From Bacillota bacterium (GTDB lineage Bacteria; Bacillota; UBA994): 49,065 nt of DNA. The notes below the pieces were generated by a model. It searched no databases. It was given only the letters and a program-made list of their open reading frames with translations, and was not told where the DNA came from. The number at the start of each line of letters is the position of its first letter. Position 1 is the first letter of the stretch. The stretch spans positions 1-49,065 of the forward strand of contig QLUS01000001.1 of the NCBI GenBank assembly GCA_018725535.1, read 5' to 3'. The position numbers and the translations under genes were made by a program. This document shows, piece by piece, positions 39,588 through 47,700 of the stretch.

Positions 39588-40757
39588 TCAGTGTTTCAGG
39601 AACTTGGCGATACGCTCCAAACCTAGGGCTAGACGAGTGTCTGGCGTAGTAAGCGAGATACGCCAGTAGCCCTCGCCGAATCGCCCAAAACCTATGCCAG
39701 GCGAGACGATAACGCCTTGCTCGGCTAAAAGCCGCATGGCAAACTCCTGCGATGAAGCGAAGCCAAGCGGAATGGGCAGCCATACGTACAGCGAGGCCCG
39801 GGGCATAGAGCAAGGTAGGCCCATCTTGCCGAGCGCATCTATTACTAGGGCCCGCCGGGCTTCGTAGATGTTACGCATGCGCGCGATTGTCCCCGTTGGA
39901 TTGGCCAAGCCTGCCATGGCCGCAAACTGAATCGCGGTAAACTGCCCGCTGTCGGTAGCTGTCTTCACTTTGCGCAGGGCGGTAATGAGCTGCTCATTCC
40001 CGTAAGCAAAGGCCACGCGCCAACCAGTCATGTTAAAGGGTTTGGAGAGCGAGTTTAGCTCAATACAGCAGTCCATAGAGCCCGGCACTTCCAAGATGCT
40101 TGGGGCCACGAACCCGTCGAAAGTAATTTCCGAGTAGGCGTTATCGTGGCAGATCACAATATTGTGTTGCTTGGCGAACTCGACGGCCCGAGCGAAAAAG
40201 GGTAACTCCGCAGTCGCAGCGGTGGGGTTATTAGGGTAGTTGAGGTACATTAGGGACGCGCGCCTCAAGATGTCTGCGGGAATAGAGTTGAAATCCGGCA
40301 AAAAATCGTTTTCAGGGAGTAGCGGCATAGGATACGGCTCGGCATTAGCTAGAATAGCAGCCATCTCATACACAGGATATGCGGGGTTGGGCACCAGTAC
40401 CACATCGCCTGGGTTCGCTACCGCTAAGGCAAAGTGGGCAATGCCCTCCTTAGAGCCAATCAGCCCGACGAGCTCGCGGTCCGCATGCACACTTACGCCA
40501 AACCGCTGCTTAATCCACGCGGCGGCGCTGCGGCGGAAGGCGGGGTCACCGTCGTATTCTGGGTACTGATGGGTAGCGGTCTTGTGGCGCACGATGTCCA
40601 CAAAGGCTTCGACTATAAAGTCGGGGGTCGGCACGTCGGGGTCGCCAACGCCTAGGTTAATCAGGTCCACGCCGCGAGCGCGCGCCTCCCATTTCAAGCG
40701 GTCAATCTCGGCAAAGAGATACTGCGGCATGTTGTCAATGCGGTCGGCTATGTGCAT
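39588..40757 (-). CDS. dapL: LL-diaminopimelate aminotransferase
   Basis: 389-aa class I/II PLP aminotransferase converting tetrahydrodipicolinate to LL-diaminopimelate in lysine and cell-wall synthesis. N-terminal DRIDNMPQYLFAEIDRL and INLGVGDPDVPTP match DapL. The PLP lysine is in NSLSKPFNMTGWR. The start is ATG at 40757, 6 nt after AGGAGG; the earlier in-frame ATG overlaps that site. A general aspartate-type aminotransferase is possible, but the N-terminal motifs favour DapL. It is immediately downstream of the glutamate-cyclase-like gene. Confidence 0.9.
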   Translation of the reverse strand: MHIADRIDNMPQYLFAEIDRLKWEARARGVDLINLGVGDPDVPTPDFIVEAFVDIVRHKTATHQYPEYDGDPAFRRSAAAWIKQRFGVSVHADRELVGLIGSKEGIAHFALAVANPGDVVLVPNPAYPVYEMAAILANAEPYPMPLLPENDFLPDFNSIPADILRRASLMYLNYPNNPTAATAELPFFARAVEFAKQHNIVICHDNAYSEITFDGFVAPSILEVPGSMDCCIELNSLSKPFNMTGWRVAFAYGNEQLITALRKVKTATDSGQFTAIQFAAMAGLANPTGTIARMRNIYEARRALVIDALGKMGLPCSMPRASLYVWLPIPLGFASSQEFAMRLLAEQGVIVSPGIGFGRFGEGYWRISLTTPDTRLALGLERIAKFLKH

Positions 40758-40768
40758 AGTTTTCCTCC

Positions 40769-41658
40769 TCATGAAATTTGCGCGGCAGGCGCGGCGGTGG
40801 CCTGTGATTCTAGATACTGCGCGGTCAAAGCGTTAAGCTCGCGCAAAAACGCGGCACACACCTCGGCAGACAAGCCATCTACCGTCGGTTCGCAGCGCGC
40901 CGTGCAGCCGTCAACTACCCCCGCGTCGCAAAGGTTCCTAAGTAGAGCCTGCTCTTCTGCCGCAGTAGGCAGGAGATTTTCGCTCTGCAGGACTGACAGC
41001 GCGGCAATCAGCGCGTAGGCACCCCAGTTGCTTACGCCCGCGCAGACTATGGCGCGAGCGTCGCTAACGGCCGCGATGGATGCGCCATTTGCGGGAGCGG
41101 CGATACGGCGCCCGGCTCTCCCACATCCAAGTTCATTGCCGCCGTCACCATCGCGATGGTAAAAATGCCTAGCGCCTGTGCCTCAGCCAAAGCCTTGTCC
41201 AGCATCGGCACATGGGGCGAAATATCTACCCCGCGCATATTGCGACACTTGCCATCACTGCCTTGTCCCGGGTACTCTAGAGCCACAAACACTTGGCAAG
41301 GATAGTTATGCCAGAGGTCTACCGGAACCATTCCTAGCCGTAAAGACACAACCTCGCAGCGCAGACCAAGATTTCCCCGGCATGCCTCCATCGCCTGCAG
41401 TGCGCTCTCGGCGCAAAGGATGACTACAGCCTTACCTAGGTGCTCCAAGGCGCGAGCAAGAAAAGCTGCTCCCGGCGGACCGTCGCTTTCTACCGCTTGT
41501 GCGGACGGAATGTAAAACCCTGTGGCGATAACGGCAGTACCAGCCGTTAATAGCCGCTCTGCCGCTAAGGCTAAGGTCCCCGGGCTATGTTCTTGCGCTA
41601 ACCCTCTCTGTCCGGGGTCCTGCCGTAGATGCAATTCAAGTGCTGCGAAGTGCCCCAT
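40769..41658 (-). pseudogene. D-glutamate cyclase-like (DUF4392) gene with a 1-nt frameshift
   Basis: The first 170 or so residues include AVESDGPPGAAFLARALEHLGK and VALEYPGQGSDGKCRNMRG, as in the DUF4392/D-glutamate cyclase family. At about 41138-41148, in GCGATGGTGAC, the frame must move by one base (one extra G) to give the family motif GDGGNELGCG, followed by SIAAVSDARAIVCAGVSNWGAY and a normal C-terminus ending at 40769. With the base restored the gene is 297 codons. As written, translation ends after a random tail at 41047. Either a single-base error or a recent pseudogene. It is 18 nt from the GH4 gene upstream and 11 nt from dapL downstream. Confidence 0.85.
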
Positions 41659-41676
41659 AGTAACCTCCTGTAACCG

Positions 41677-42945
41677 TCAGAACTGCGGCAGATGGCGCCG
41701 ATGTGCCTCCAAAAGGTCGGCAACCAAAAGCTGCGCCGTCTGGGTGTTTGGCACTAGCGGGTGCAGGCGCATGGCTTCAATAGCGTGCTGGCGATCCCCT
41801 TTCACTGCGGCTAGTACATTCATGGCTTCGGCTCGCTCCACGCGCGCGATGAGTGCCTGAAGTGACGCGTCGAGTTCCTCCGGTGCGGGCAAAAGCCGCG
41901 CCCCCTCGCTACTTACTTGACTAGGTACTTCGACAATAGCCTCTGCCGGCAGCCACTTTACTACTCCACCATTGCGCCCGTTAACTACCAGACGGTCTTC
42001 CCGCGCGGCTTGTATGCTCGCAATTACCTGCACGGCTAAGTCACCGTGCCCGGCCATGCCACGCCGCAGGCGCAAGCGCGGAGTTGGATGTTCCGCTTGT
42101 TCGCGGTAGTGGCCATAAATCGCAGGAAGCCTGAGCATGAGTTCTTGCGCCCGCGTCCGCCGCATCTTCTGCTGCTCTCTTAGTATTTCAGGTGTAAAGT
42201 AATAATACAAAAGGTAGGGTGAAGGTAGAACGCTAAAGCGCTGCAAAAGGCGCCCCATTCTCCCCACAAAGCCGGGGAGAAGCCCTAATGGCCCGCAAAG
42301 CGAACAGAACTTAGGCAGCAGATTGCGCCCCTTGAAGCGCACTGCTGTCACCGCGCCGCAGTGATTTACCCCTACATTATCTATGGCAAGGTTCTTTGGG
42401 TTGATTCTTAATAGCTGTCCCAAAACTACTTGCATCCCAAAGGGTACGTCGCAAATCGCCGTTATCTTCTCAAACCCACTATCGAGCACGGCGCGCGCCA
42501 CTTGCCCGGTAGGGTTCGTGTAATTGACGAGCTGTGCGTCAGGGCAGAGGTTCTGCATGCGGCGGGTTAGCTCTAGCATGTAGGGAATGGAACGCCAAGC
42601 AAAGGAGAACCCGCCGGGGCCTGTAGTTTCCTGCCCAATGCAATCGAGCCGACGCGGTATTTGTTCGTCGAGAGCGCGGGCCTCTAGGCCCCCGATACGC
42701 ACTTGGCACAAGACGTAATTAGCGCCTGTCAAAGCCTCGTCAAGCACTGCAGTGTCGGTTATGGTGTACTGCGCACCTTGTGCCTCTACCATGCGCCGCG
42801 AAAGTTTGGCGACTACGTTCAGGTTCTCGCGGTCGATATCCATCAGGCAAATCTCTGCCCCCCCTAAGACCGCTTCCTCTGCAAATAACCCCTCAATGAT
42901 GCCGGGCGTAAACGCGCTGGCCCCGCCAATCACTGCGATCTTCAA
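41677..42945 (-). CDS. Glycoside hydrolase family 4 (6-phospho-beta-glucosidase type)
   Basis: 422-aa NAD+- and metal-dependent glycosidase. The NAD loop is VIGGASAFTP (GGxS), and YTNPTGQVARAV is the family TNP motif. The metal ligands Cys and His lie in AICDVPFGM and NVGVNHCGAVT, and the late YLLYYYFTPE holds the conserved Tyr region. No PTS genes are adjacent, so the phosphosugar substrate is unknown. The start is TTG at 42945; its GGAAGGGCGG ribosome site lies in the 3' arm of the hairpin at 42951-42996. The next gene downstream is the glutamate-cyclase-like gene. Confidence 0.9.
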   Translation of the reverse strand: MKIAVIGGASAFTPGIIEGLFAEEAVLGGAEICLMDIDRENLNVVAKLSRRMVEAQGAQYTITDTAVLDEALTGANYVLCQVRIGGLEARALDEQIPRRLDCIGQETTGPGGFSFAWRSIPYMLELTRRMQNLCPDAQLVNYTNPTGQVARAVLDSGFEKITAICDVPFGMQVVLGQLLRINPKNLAIDNVGVNHCGAVTAVRFKGRNLLPKFCSLCGPLGLLPGFVGRMGRLLQRFSVLPSPYLLYYYFTPEILREQQKMRRTRAQELMLRLPAIYGHYREQAEHPTPRLRLRRGMAGHGDLAVQVIASIQAAREDRLVVNGRNGGVVKWLPAEAIVEVPSQVSSEGARLLPAPEELDASLQALIARVERAEAMNVLAAVKGDRQHAIEAMRLHPLVPNTQTAQLLVADLLEAHRRHLPQF

Positions 42946-42950
42946 ACAGA

Positions 42951-42996
42951 AACACCGCCCTTCCTTCGCTTAAATTCGCGAGGGCAAGGCGGTGTT
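42951..42996 (-). promoter_or_regulatory. Hairpin covering the GH4 ribosome site
   Basis: AACACCGCC and GGCGGTGTT form a 9-bp outer stem, with an imperfect CCTCGC/GCGAAGG inner stem and a loop with AATTTAA. The 3' arm contains the ribosome-binding sequence GGAAGGGCGG ending about 6 nt before the TTG. It could act as a translational switch or a weak terminator; there is no T-tract. Confidence 0.6.
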
Positions 42997-43011
42997 CCTG
43001 CGTGACACGTA

Positions 43012-43866
43012 TTATTCGGAGGTATACTCGTCAAACAGCGCCTTAAATTCTTCGATAGGGTCAAGCACACGGTAGACGTGTTCTTCCCCCGGGAAAATCC
43101 CCGACTTAACGTCAGCGATATAGGCCTTAAAGGCATTCGTCTCCACCTCGGCGACATTGGCGTACTTCTTGACGAACTTAGGCGTAAAGGCCTCGAACCT
43201 GCCAAGCAAGTCTGCGCTAATTAAGAGCTGCCCGTCACAGCGGCCCGCCCCAATAGAGTAGACAGGGATGCTTAAGCGTCGCGCCAAGAAAGCTGTTACT
43301 TCCGGGGGCACAGCTTCGACCAAGACACACAGCGCACCCGCAGCCTCGACTGCCAAGGCGTCCAGAATTACGGCCCGCGCGCCTTTGATATCGCGCCCCT
43401 GCGCCTTGTGCCCGCCTAGTTGCCCAGAGCTCTGTGGCGTCAGCCCAATATGCCCCATCACTACTATGCCTGCTTCGTTAATGGACTTAATGCGACTGGC
43501 CACACGCACGCCACCCTCGAGTTTAATACAGTCTACCTCGGCCTCTTTAAGGAAGCGCCCGGCATTCCTTACGGCGTCCTCGTCCGAGACTTGGTAAGAC
43601 ATAAAGGGCATGTCGCCAATCACAAATGTATTCGGCGCTCCCCTGCGCACCGCCTGGCAGTGGCGAATGCAGTCCTCCATCGTCACCGGTACGGTGCCAT
43701 GATACCCTAACACCACCATGCCCAGCGAATCGCCGACTAGAATCATGTCCATCCCCGCCTTCTCGGCAAAGGAAGCTGTAGGGAAATCGTAAGCTGTAAC
43801 CCAAGCGGCTTGTTCACCGCTCTTCTTCATCTTGTGCAAATCGAGAATGGTCTTTTTCTTAGGCAT
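43012..43866 (-). CDS. panB: 3-methyl-2-oxobutanoate hydroxymethyltransferase (PanB)
   Basis: 284-aa TIM-barrel enzyme that makes ketopantoate from 2-oxoisovalerate and methylene-tetrahydrofolate, for pantothenate and CoA. Motifs: WVTAYDFPTASFAEKAG, ILVGDSLGMVVLGY, GHIGLTPQS and YSIGAGRCDGQLL. The ATG follows TAGGAGG. panC and panD are not nearby. It is preceded by the unrecognised 420-aa gene (18 nt gap) and followed by the hairpin and GH4. Confidence 0.95.
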   Translation of the reverse strand: MPKKKTILDLHKMKKSGEQAAWVTAYDFPTASFAEKAGMDMILVGDSLGMVVLGYHGTVPVTMEDCIRHCQAVRRGAPNTFVIGDMPFMSYQVSDEDAVRNAGRFLKEAEVDCIKLEGGVRVASRIKSINEAGIVVMGHIGLTPQSSGQLGGHKAQGRDIKGARAVILDALAVEAAGALCVLVEAVPPEVTAFLARRLSIPVYSIGAGRCDGQLLISADLLGRFEAFTPKFVKKYANVAEVETNAFKAYIADVKSGIFPGEEHVYRVLDPIEEFKALFDEYTSE

Positions 43867-43884
43867 TTAGCTCACCTCCTAGCT

Positions 43885-45147
43885 CTAGATACGGTGCAGA
43901 GTTCGCGCGGCAATGAAAGAAAGTCCTTTCTCGGTTAAGGCGCGTGCGGTGGTGTTGACTGCAGCGTGTTTGTCGAGGTAGTTAAGCTCGAGTTTAGCCA
44001 TATCGCCGGATGCCTCTACCTCGGACTTGCTGCGGAAGTAATCCAAGATATCCGAGGCGTGCTCGCGCGTGAGCTCTGTCTCGGGGTCACCGCCTTCGTG
44101 CTTGGCCGCTACGTTAGGCACAGTCATCGCGAGCGCAAGCAGCTCGTCTCGCCGGTTATAGGGCTGGCGCACGATACTCTTATAGGCCTCGGTGATGTGG
44201 TGCTCTAACCGCACATTGCTTTCTAGACCCAATGCTTGCCGTACGTAGGAACTCTGCTCAATCGTGTCGTTATTGACGGAGTTGCCCAAGTTAAAGCCGG
44301 CGAGCGGCGTGGTGCCGTCCTCCCGCGCCATAAGGCGAGCCATCAGCAAGGTCCACAAGACGGAATAGGGGTTGTCGTTCCCCATAAACACAGAGATTTT
44401 AAAGGTAATGTTGATGCCCATCTTGTAGAGCATATAGCCCAGAAAAACTGTGCCCGGGTTAATATTCAGCACTTGACTGATGCCGTAATTGGTATAATAG
44501 TAGAGGCATTCGTCGACCCATTTGAGTGCGTAGTCGTTTGGCTGGCCAATGCCGCCAAAGTAGCCGGTAATAGTACTCGGGCCGCCCAAGTGAACATTTG
44601 AGCCGTCAGTCCCTTTAGTGTCAAGCGTTTCAACATAGCTCGCGCCAACAATCTGCATAGCGGCGGCAATTGCCAGTGTATCGCCTTGGTCGGCTTCCTG
44701 CTCCTTCATCTTGCGCACTCGTATGTAACGCCCTGGCATAATCTCTTGCCGCTCGATGGCCTGCTTAGCTTCGGCAATCAGCCAAGGGAAATACTGGAGA
44801 GCGCTAATTTCTAGCGTCACTGCATGCCCTTCGTCAAAGTACATGCGGTCGGCTTTCTCACCGAGTATTTGACGGCGGTATGTCGACAGCGGCACAAACG
44901 CTCCTCTATCCCGCTCTCGCATCAGCCAATCTAAGTCCGCGCGATAGGGCGAGTTTATGTTTTCGAGCCTCTTTAGCAGATTAGGCAGGTGCTTCGCTTG
45001 CTCGGCGCGGGCGTTAATTTCCTGTGGAGTGCCGTACTTGTGCACTACGCGTGTGAGGGCGTTAATTAGCTTGTTGTCCGGTCTGGCAAGAAACTCTGTA
45101 ACTTCGGCAAAGGCTTGCTGGTTGATGCGAAAAATGTCGTTGGTCAA
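43885..45147 (-). CDS. Unrecognised 420-aa soluble protein upstream of panB
   Basis: I do not recognise this family. The start is TTG at 45147, 7 nt after AAGGAGG. No signal peptide or membrane segment. Notable stretches: residues about 185-200 VETLDTKGTDGSNVHLGG, then PSTITGYFGGIGQPNDYALKW, VLNINPGTVFLGYMLYKMG, ISVFMGNDNPYSVLW, and FNLGNSVNNDTIEQSSYVRQALG. The succession of strand-like hydrophobic segments with acidic or Asn-rich loops suggests an alpha/beta barrel, but this is a guess. Clean coding frame, strong ribosome site and 18-nt spacing to panB support a real gene in the same operon. Confidence 0.85.
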   Translation of the reverse strand: MTNDIFRINQQAFAEVTEFLARPDNKLINALTRVVHKYGTPQEINARAEQAKHLPNLLKRLENINSPYRADLDWLMRERDRGAFVPLSTYRRQILGEKADRMYFDEGHAVTLEISALQYFPWLIAEAKQAIERQEIMPGRYIRVRKMKEQEADQGDTLAIAAAMQIVGASYVETLDTKGTDGSNVHLGGPSTITGYFGGIGQPNDYALKWVDECLYYYTNYGISQVLNINPGTVFLGYMLYKMGINITFKISVFMGNDNPYSVLWTLLMARLMAREDGTTPLAGFNLGNSVNNDTIEQSSYVRQALGLESNVRLEHHITEAYKSIVRQPYNRRDELLALAMTVPNVAAKHEGGDPETELTREHASDILDYFRSKSEVEASGDMAKLELNYLDKHAAVNTTARALTEKGLSFIAARTLHRI

Positions 45148-45171
45148 TGGTGTTCCTCCTTACTTTTACTT

Positions 45172-45361
45172 GTGGCGTATAGCACATGGCGCATAGCACA
45201 TGGCGGAGTTGTTATCTGCTTTCGGGCTGGCAGCGGGGGAGAAAGTAAAATCGGAGCACGGGGCACAAAGCACGTCTCCGCACGCCACTGGGCACTGGGC
45301 ACTACTCTATGTGCTATGCGCCATGCGCGGTCATGATTCACGATTCACAGTTCATGATTCA
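45172..45361. repeat. Composite repeat upstream of the Nim-like gene
   Basis: Tandem GCGCATAGCACATG-type units at 45177-45202 recur in reverse complement near 45307-45330. GGGCACT units stand near 45290-45302, and ATGATTCA/CGATTCA/CAGTTCATGATTCA units at 45333-45360. These are modules also found at 29555 and 34555. Bases 45203-45289 show no gene. Confidence 0.8.
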
Positions 45362-45375
45362 AGGAGGCCTCTCAC

Positions 45376-46238
45376 ATGTCAACCCAACCACGCAGAAGCG
45401 ACCGCACTGTCACTAGAGAAGAAGCGCTAGACTACCTCGCGCAGGCGGAGGTAGGATTCTTGGCACTAGCTACCGACAATGAACCCTACGCAGTACCACT
45501 CCACTTTGTCTTGCAGGGCATACCCTGTATTTTCACTGCGCCAAAGACGGGCGCAAGCTCGACATGCTGAGGCAGAATCCCCGCTGCTGTGTGGCAGTAT
45601 CGTTCTTGGACGGCATTAAGGAAGGGAAAGCGGCCTGTGACTTCGGTACGTATTACCGCAGCGCCATCGCCACAGGTGTCGCTCGGGTAGTGGACGATAC
45701 AGGCGAAAAAATTGCAGCGCTTAATGCGCTCACCGAGAAGCACGCCACCAAGGAATTTGTGCCTGCTGGCGCTCTCGACGCCGCGAAGGTTGTGGTGGTC
45801 GCCATCGACTGCCGAGGTCAGCGGCAAAGCGCGACGCAGGTAGCTTTACGCTCCTATCGCGTGTCCGGTGTCGTCGCCGCAGCAGTAGACCCTGTCCTTG
45901 CCCGCCTGCTTGGCACGGTACATAGCGGCATCCGCTGCACGCAACAGCCCCTCGGCGTTAGCTGCGTCCCGTGGATAGGAAGCAATGCCAGCGCTAGCCG
46001 TTGTCTGAATCGTCGCTACGCCGACCCGATACTCAAGTTGTCGTATCGCCTGCAAAACGCGCAGGGCGACAACACGAGCTTCTTCCGGCTCAGTATTTGG
46101 CAGGAGCACGGCAAACTCGTCGCCGCCGTAGCGCGTTACGATGTCACCGGCACGCACGCTGTCGCGGATGGTTTCAGCGAGGCGACGGAGATAGTCATCG
46201 CCCGCCATATGACTAAAGCGGTCATTGATGTGCTTTAA
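45376..46238 (+). pseudogene. Nim/PNPOx-like flavin-dependent protein, frameshifted and lacking its own stop
   Basis: Split-barrel FMN protein related to NimA/pyridoxamine phosphate oxidases. The start has RSDRTVTREEALDYLAQAEVGFLAL. After GIPCIF the frame is lost by one missing T in the TTTT run at about 45529-45532; the other frame continues as HCAKDGRKLDMLRQNPRCCVAV through ATKEFVPAGALDAAKVVVVAID. This homology ends near 45830. The shifted frame then has no stop until 46238, reading antisense through the 3' end of the GGDEF gene. A normal relative is about 155 aa, which would end near 45840. The ATG has AGGAGG 8 nt upstream. Confidence 0.8.
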
Positions 46239-47663
46239 GCTGTCGGAATCTAGCATTAGTAAGGAAATAGAAGCTGTCTGTTCAGCCGCCTGCGCCACCA
46301 ACCTTGTGATGGACTCGTGAAATACCCGCGCGTTAGGGAGGCCGGTCATGCTGTCGGTCAATGCAAGTTGCAGCGTACGTTCATAGAGCTGGGCGTTATC
46401 CAGAGCGATAGCTGCTTGGCTAGCAATTGTAGATAAAAGCCCTGCGTGCTCAGTTGTAAAGGCTTCGGCTTGGTAGCTTTGGGCAGAAAGCGCCCCAATA
46501 ACTTCGTCCTGCAGAATAATAGGCACAACTAACACGCTCTGCACCACACGCTCGGGGTTGCCGTACATCTGTGCACCGGGTATGCTGCGGCCATAGGTGT
46601 TGTGTAGCACCGGGGCTTTAGTTAAGATGGCGCGAGAAGTAGGGCCCTGATTAAGCGCAAAAGTCACCGGCGGCTGCCTTTCCCCATCGTCGTACATAAA
46701 ACGTATCTCCACCTCTTGGCGTTCTGCGTGATACAAAGCCACGAAAAAAGCGCCGGCATCCATAACTCGGTTTGTCTCCGCGTACATGGCAGCAAACAAG
46801 TCTTCAAGCGACAAGTTCGCGGCAAACCGACGTCCAAGGTCGTTAAGCATCTTTAGGTAACTGGTTTGTGTGCGCTGCACGTCAAGGGAGCGACGCTTGG
46901 TGAGCGCTGTGGTGACGCTCGCGGCTATATATTCCAACGTGCGAAAAGCGGCGCGGTAACGGCGCCTAGGGCCGCGCACCGCGACTGCTAGGGCTCCGCA
47001 GCCTGCGTCATCGGTACAAAAGGCGACTGTTAGGACGTTAAACGGCGAGCTGTAAACCGCGTTAGTTGGTTTGTCTTGGCTGACCTCCCGTAAGTATCCC
47101 ATAAACTCCATTGGCCAATGCGCCGTTGTGCCGTGCTCCTCCTTGTCGCCGATGATGACCCACGCCGCACCGACGGCAGACGGCAACTTCATAAGCTGCT
47201 GTAGCGCGGAGTCTAACACTTCGTAGCTAGTCCCGCCGGCTGCGGCTATGGCAGAACTAGACTCCATCACCCGACGCAGGCTCCTTAACTCACGGCGCAA
47301 AATGTGCTGCCGACCGCGGGCAACGCGCACCTGCCGCCAGATGTAAAGCGTCAGCGACTGAACTATATGGGCACCTGCGGCCATGGCGACGATCTTAGCT
47401 GCAAGCAGACCCCACTCAGGCAACGGTGCCCTCGCCAGCATAAGCAAAACGGCCGACGGCAAAGCGTAAATGCCCAGCACAGCTGCGGCCCCTGTTAGAC
47501 CATAGTATCCCGCGGCGACTAGCGTACTAATCGCAACCACGGTCTCTAGGCTAAGCGAAGGCGCGTCAAGCAGCCAGACGGCCAGCAAGGCTCCCCCTAG
47601 AATGGTTATGGCTCCTAAGGGAACATGGCGAAAAAACCCCTCGCGCTTCGTTCGCACCACCAC
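45846..47663 (-). CDS. Membrane-anchored GAF-GGDEF diguanylate cyclase
   Basis: 605-aa signalling protein. Five or so N-terminal helices (residues 12-110), then a region with a first GAF-like fold, a second GAF domain (about residues 275-430, with NDLGRRFAANLSLEDLFAAMY and VLVVPIILQDEVIGALSAQSY), then GGDEF. The active motif is RYGGDEFAVLLPN, preceded five residues earlier by RAGD, an I-site (RxxD) for product inhibition; DSMTGLPN starts the domain. It should make c-di-GMP. The GTG start has only a weak ribosome site. Its 3' end is overlapped antisense by the extended Nim-like frame. Confidence 0.92.
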   Translation of the reverse strand: MVVRTKREGFFRHVPLGAITILGGALLAVWLLDAPSLSLETVVAISTLVAAGYYGLTGAAAVLGIYALPSAVLLMLARAPLPEWGLLAAKIVAMAAGAHIVQSLTLYIWRQVRVARGRQHILRRELRSLRRVMESSSAIAAAGGTSYEVLDSALQQLMKLPSAVGAAWVIIGDKEEHGTTAHWPMEFMGYLREVSQDKPTNAVYSSPFNVLTVAFCTDDAGCGALAVAVRGPRRRYRAAFRTLEYIAASVTTALTKRRSLDVQRTQTSYLKMLNDLGRRFAANLSLEDLFAAMYAETNRVMDAGAFFVALYHAERQEVEIRFMYDDGERQPPVTFALNQGPTSRAILTKAPVLHNTYGRSIPGAQMYGNPERVVQSVLVVPIILQDEVIGALSAQSYQAEAFTTEHAGLLSTIASQAAIALDNAQLYERTLQLALTDSMTGLPNARVFHESITRLVAQAAEQTASISLLMLDSDSLKHINDRFSHMAGDDYLRRLAETIRDSVRAGDIVTRYGGDEFAVLLPNTEPEEARVVALRVLQAIRQLEYRVGVATIQTTASAGIASYPRDAANAEGLLRAADAAMYRAKQAGKDRVYCCGDDTGHAIGA

Positions 47664-47700
47664 TCACCACCCCACTTATTGGGAATATACCCCTGGTAGT

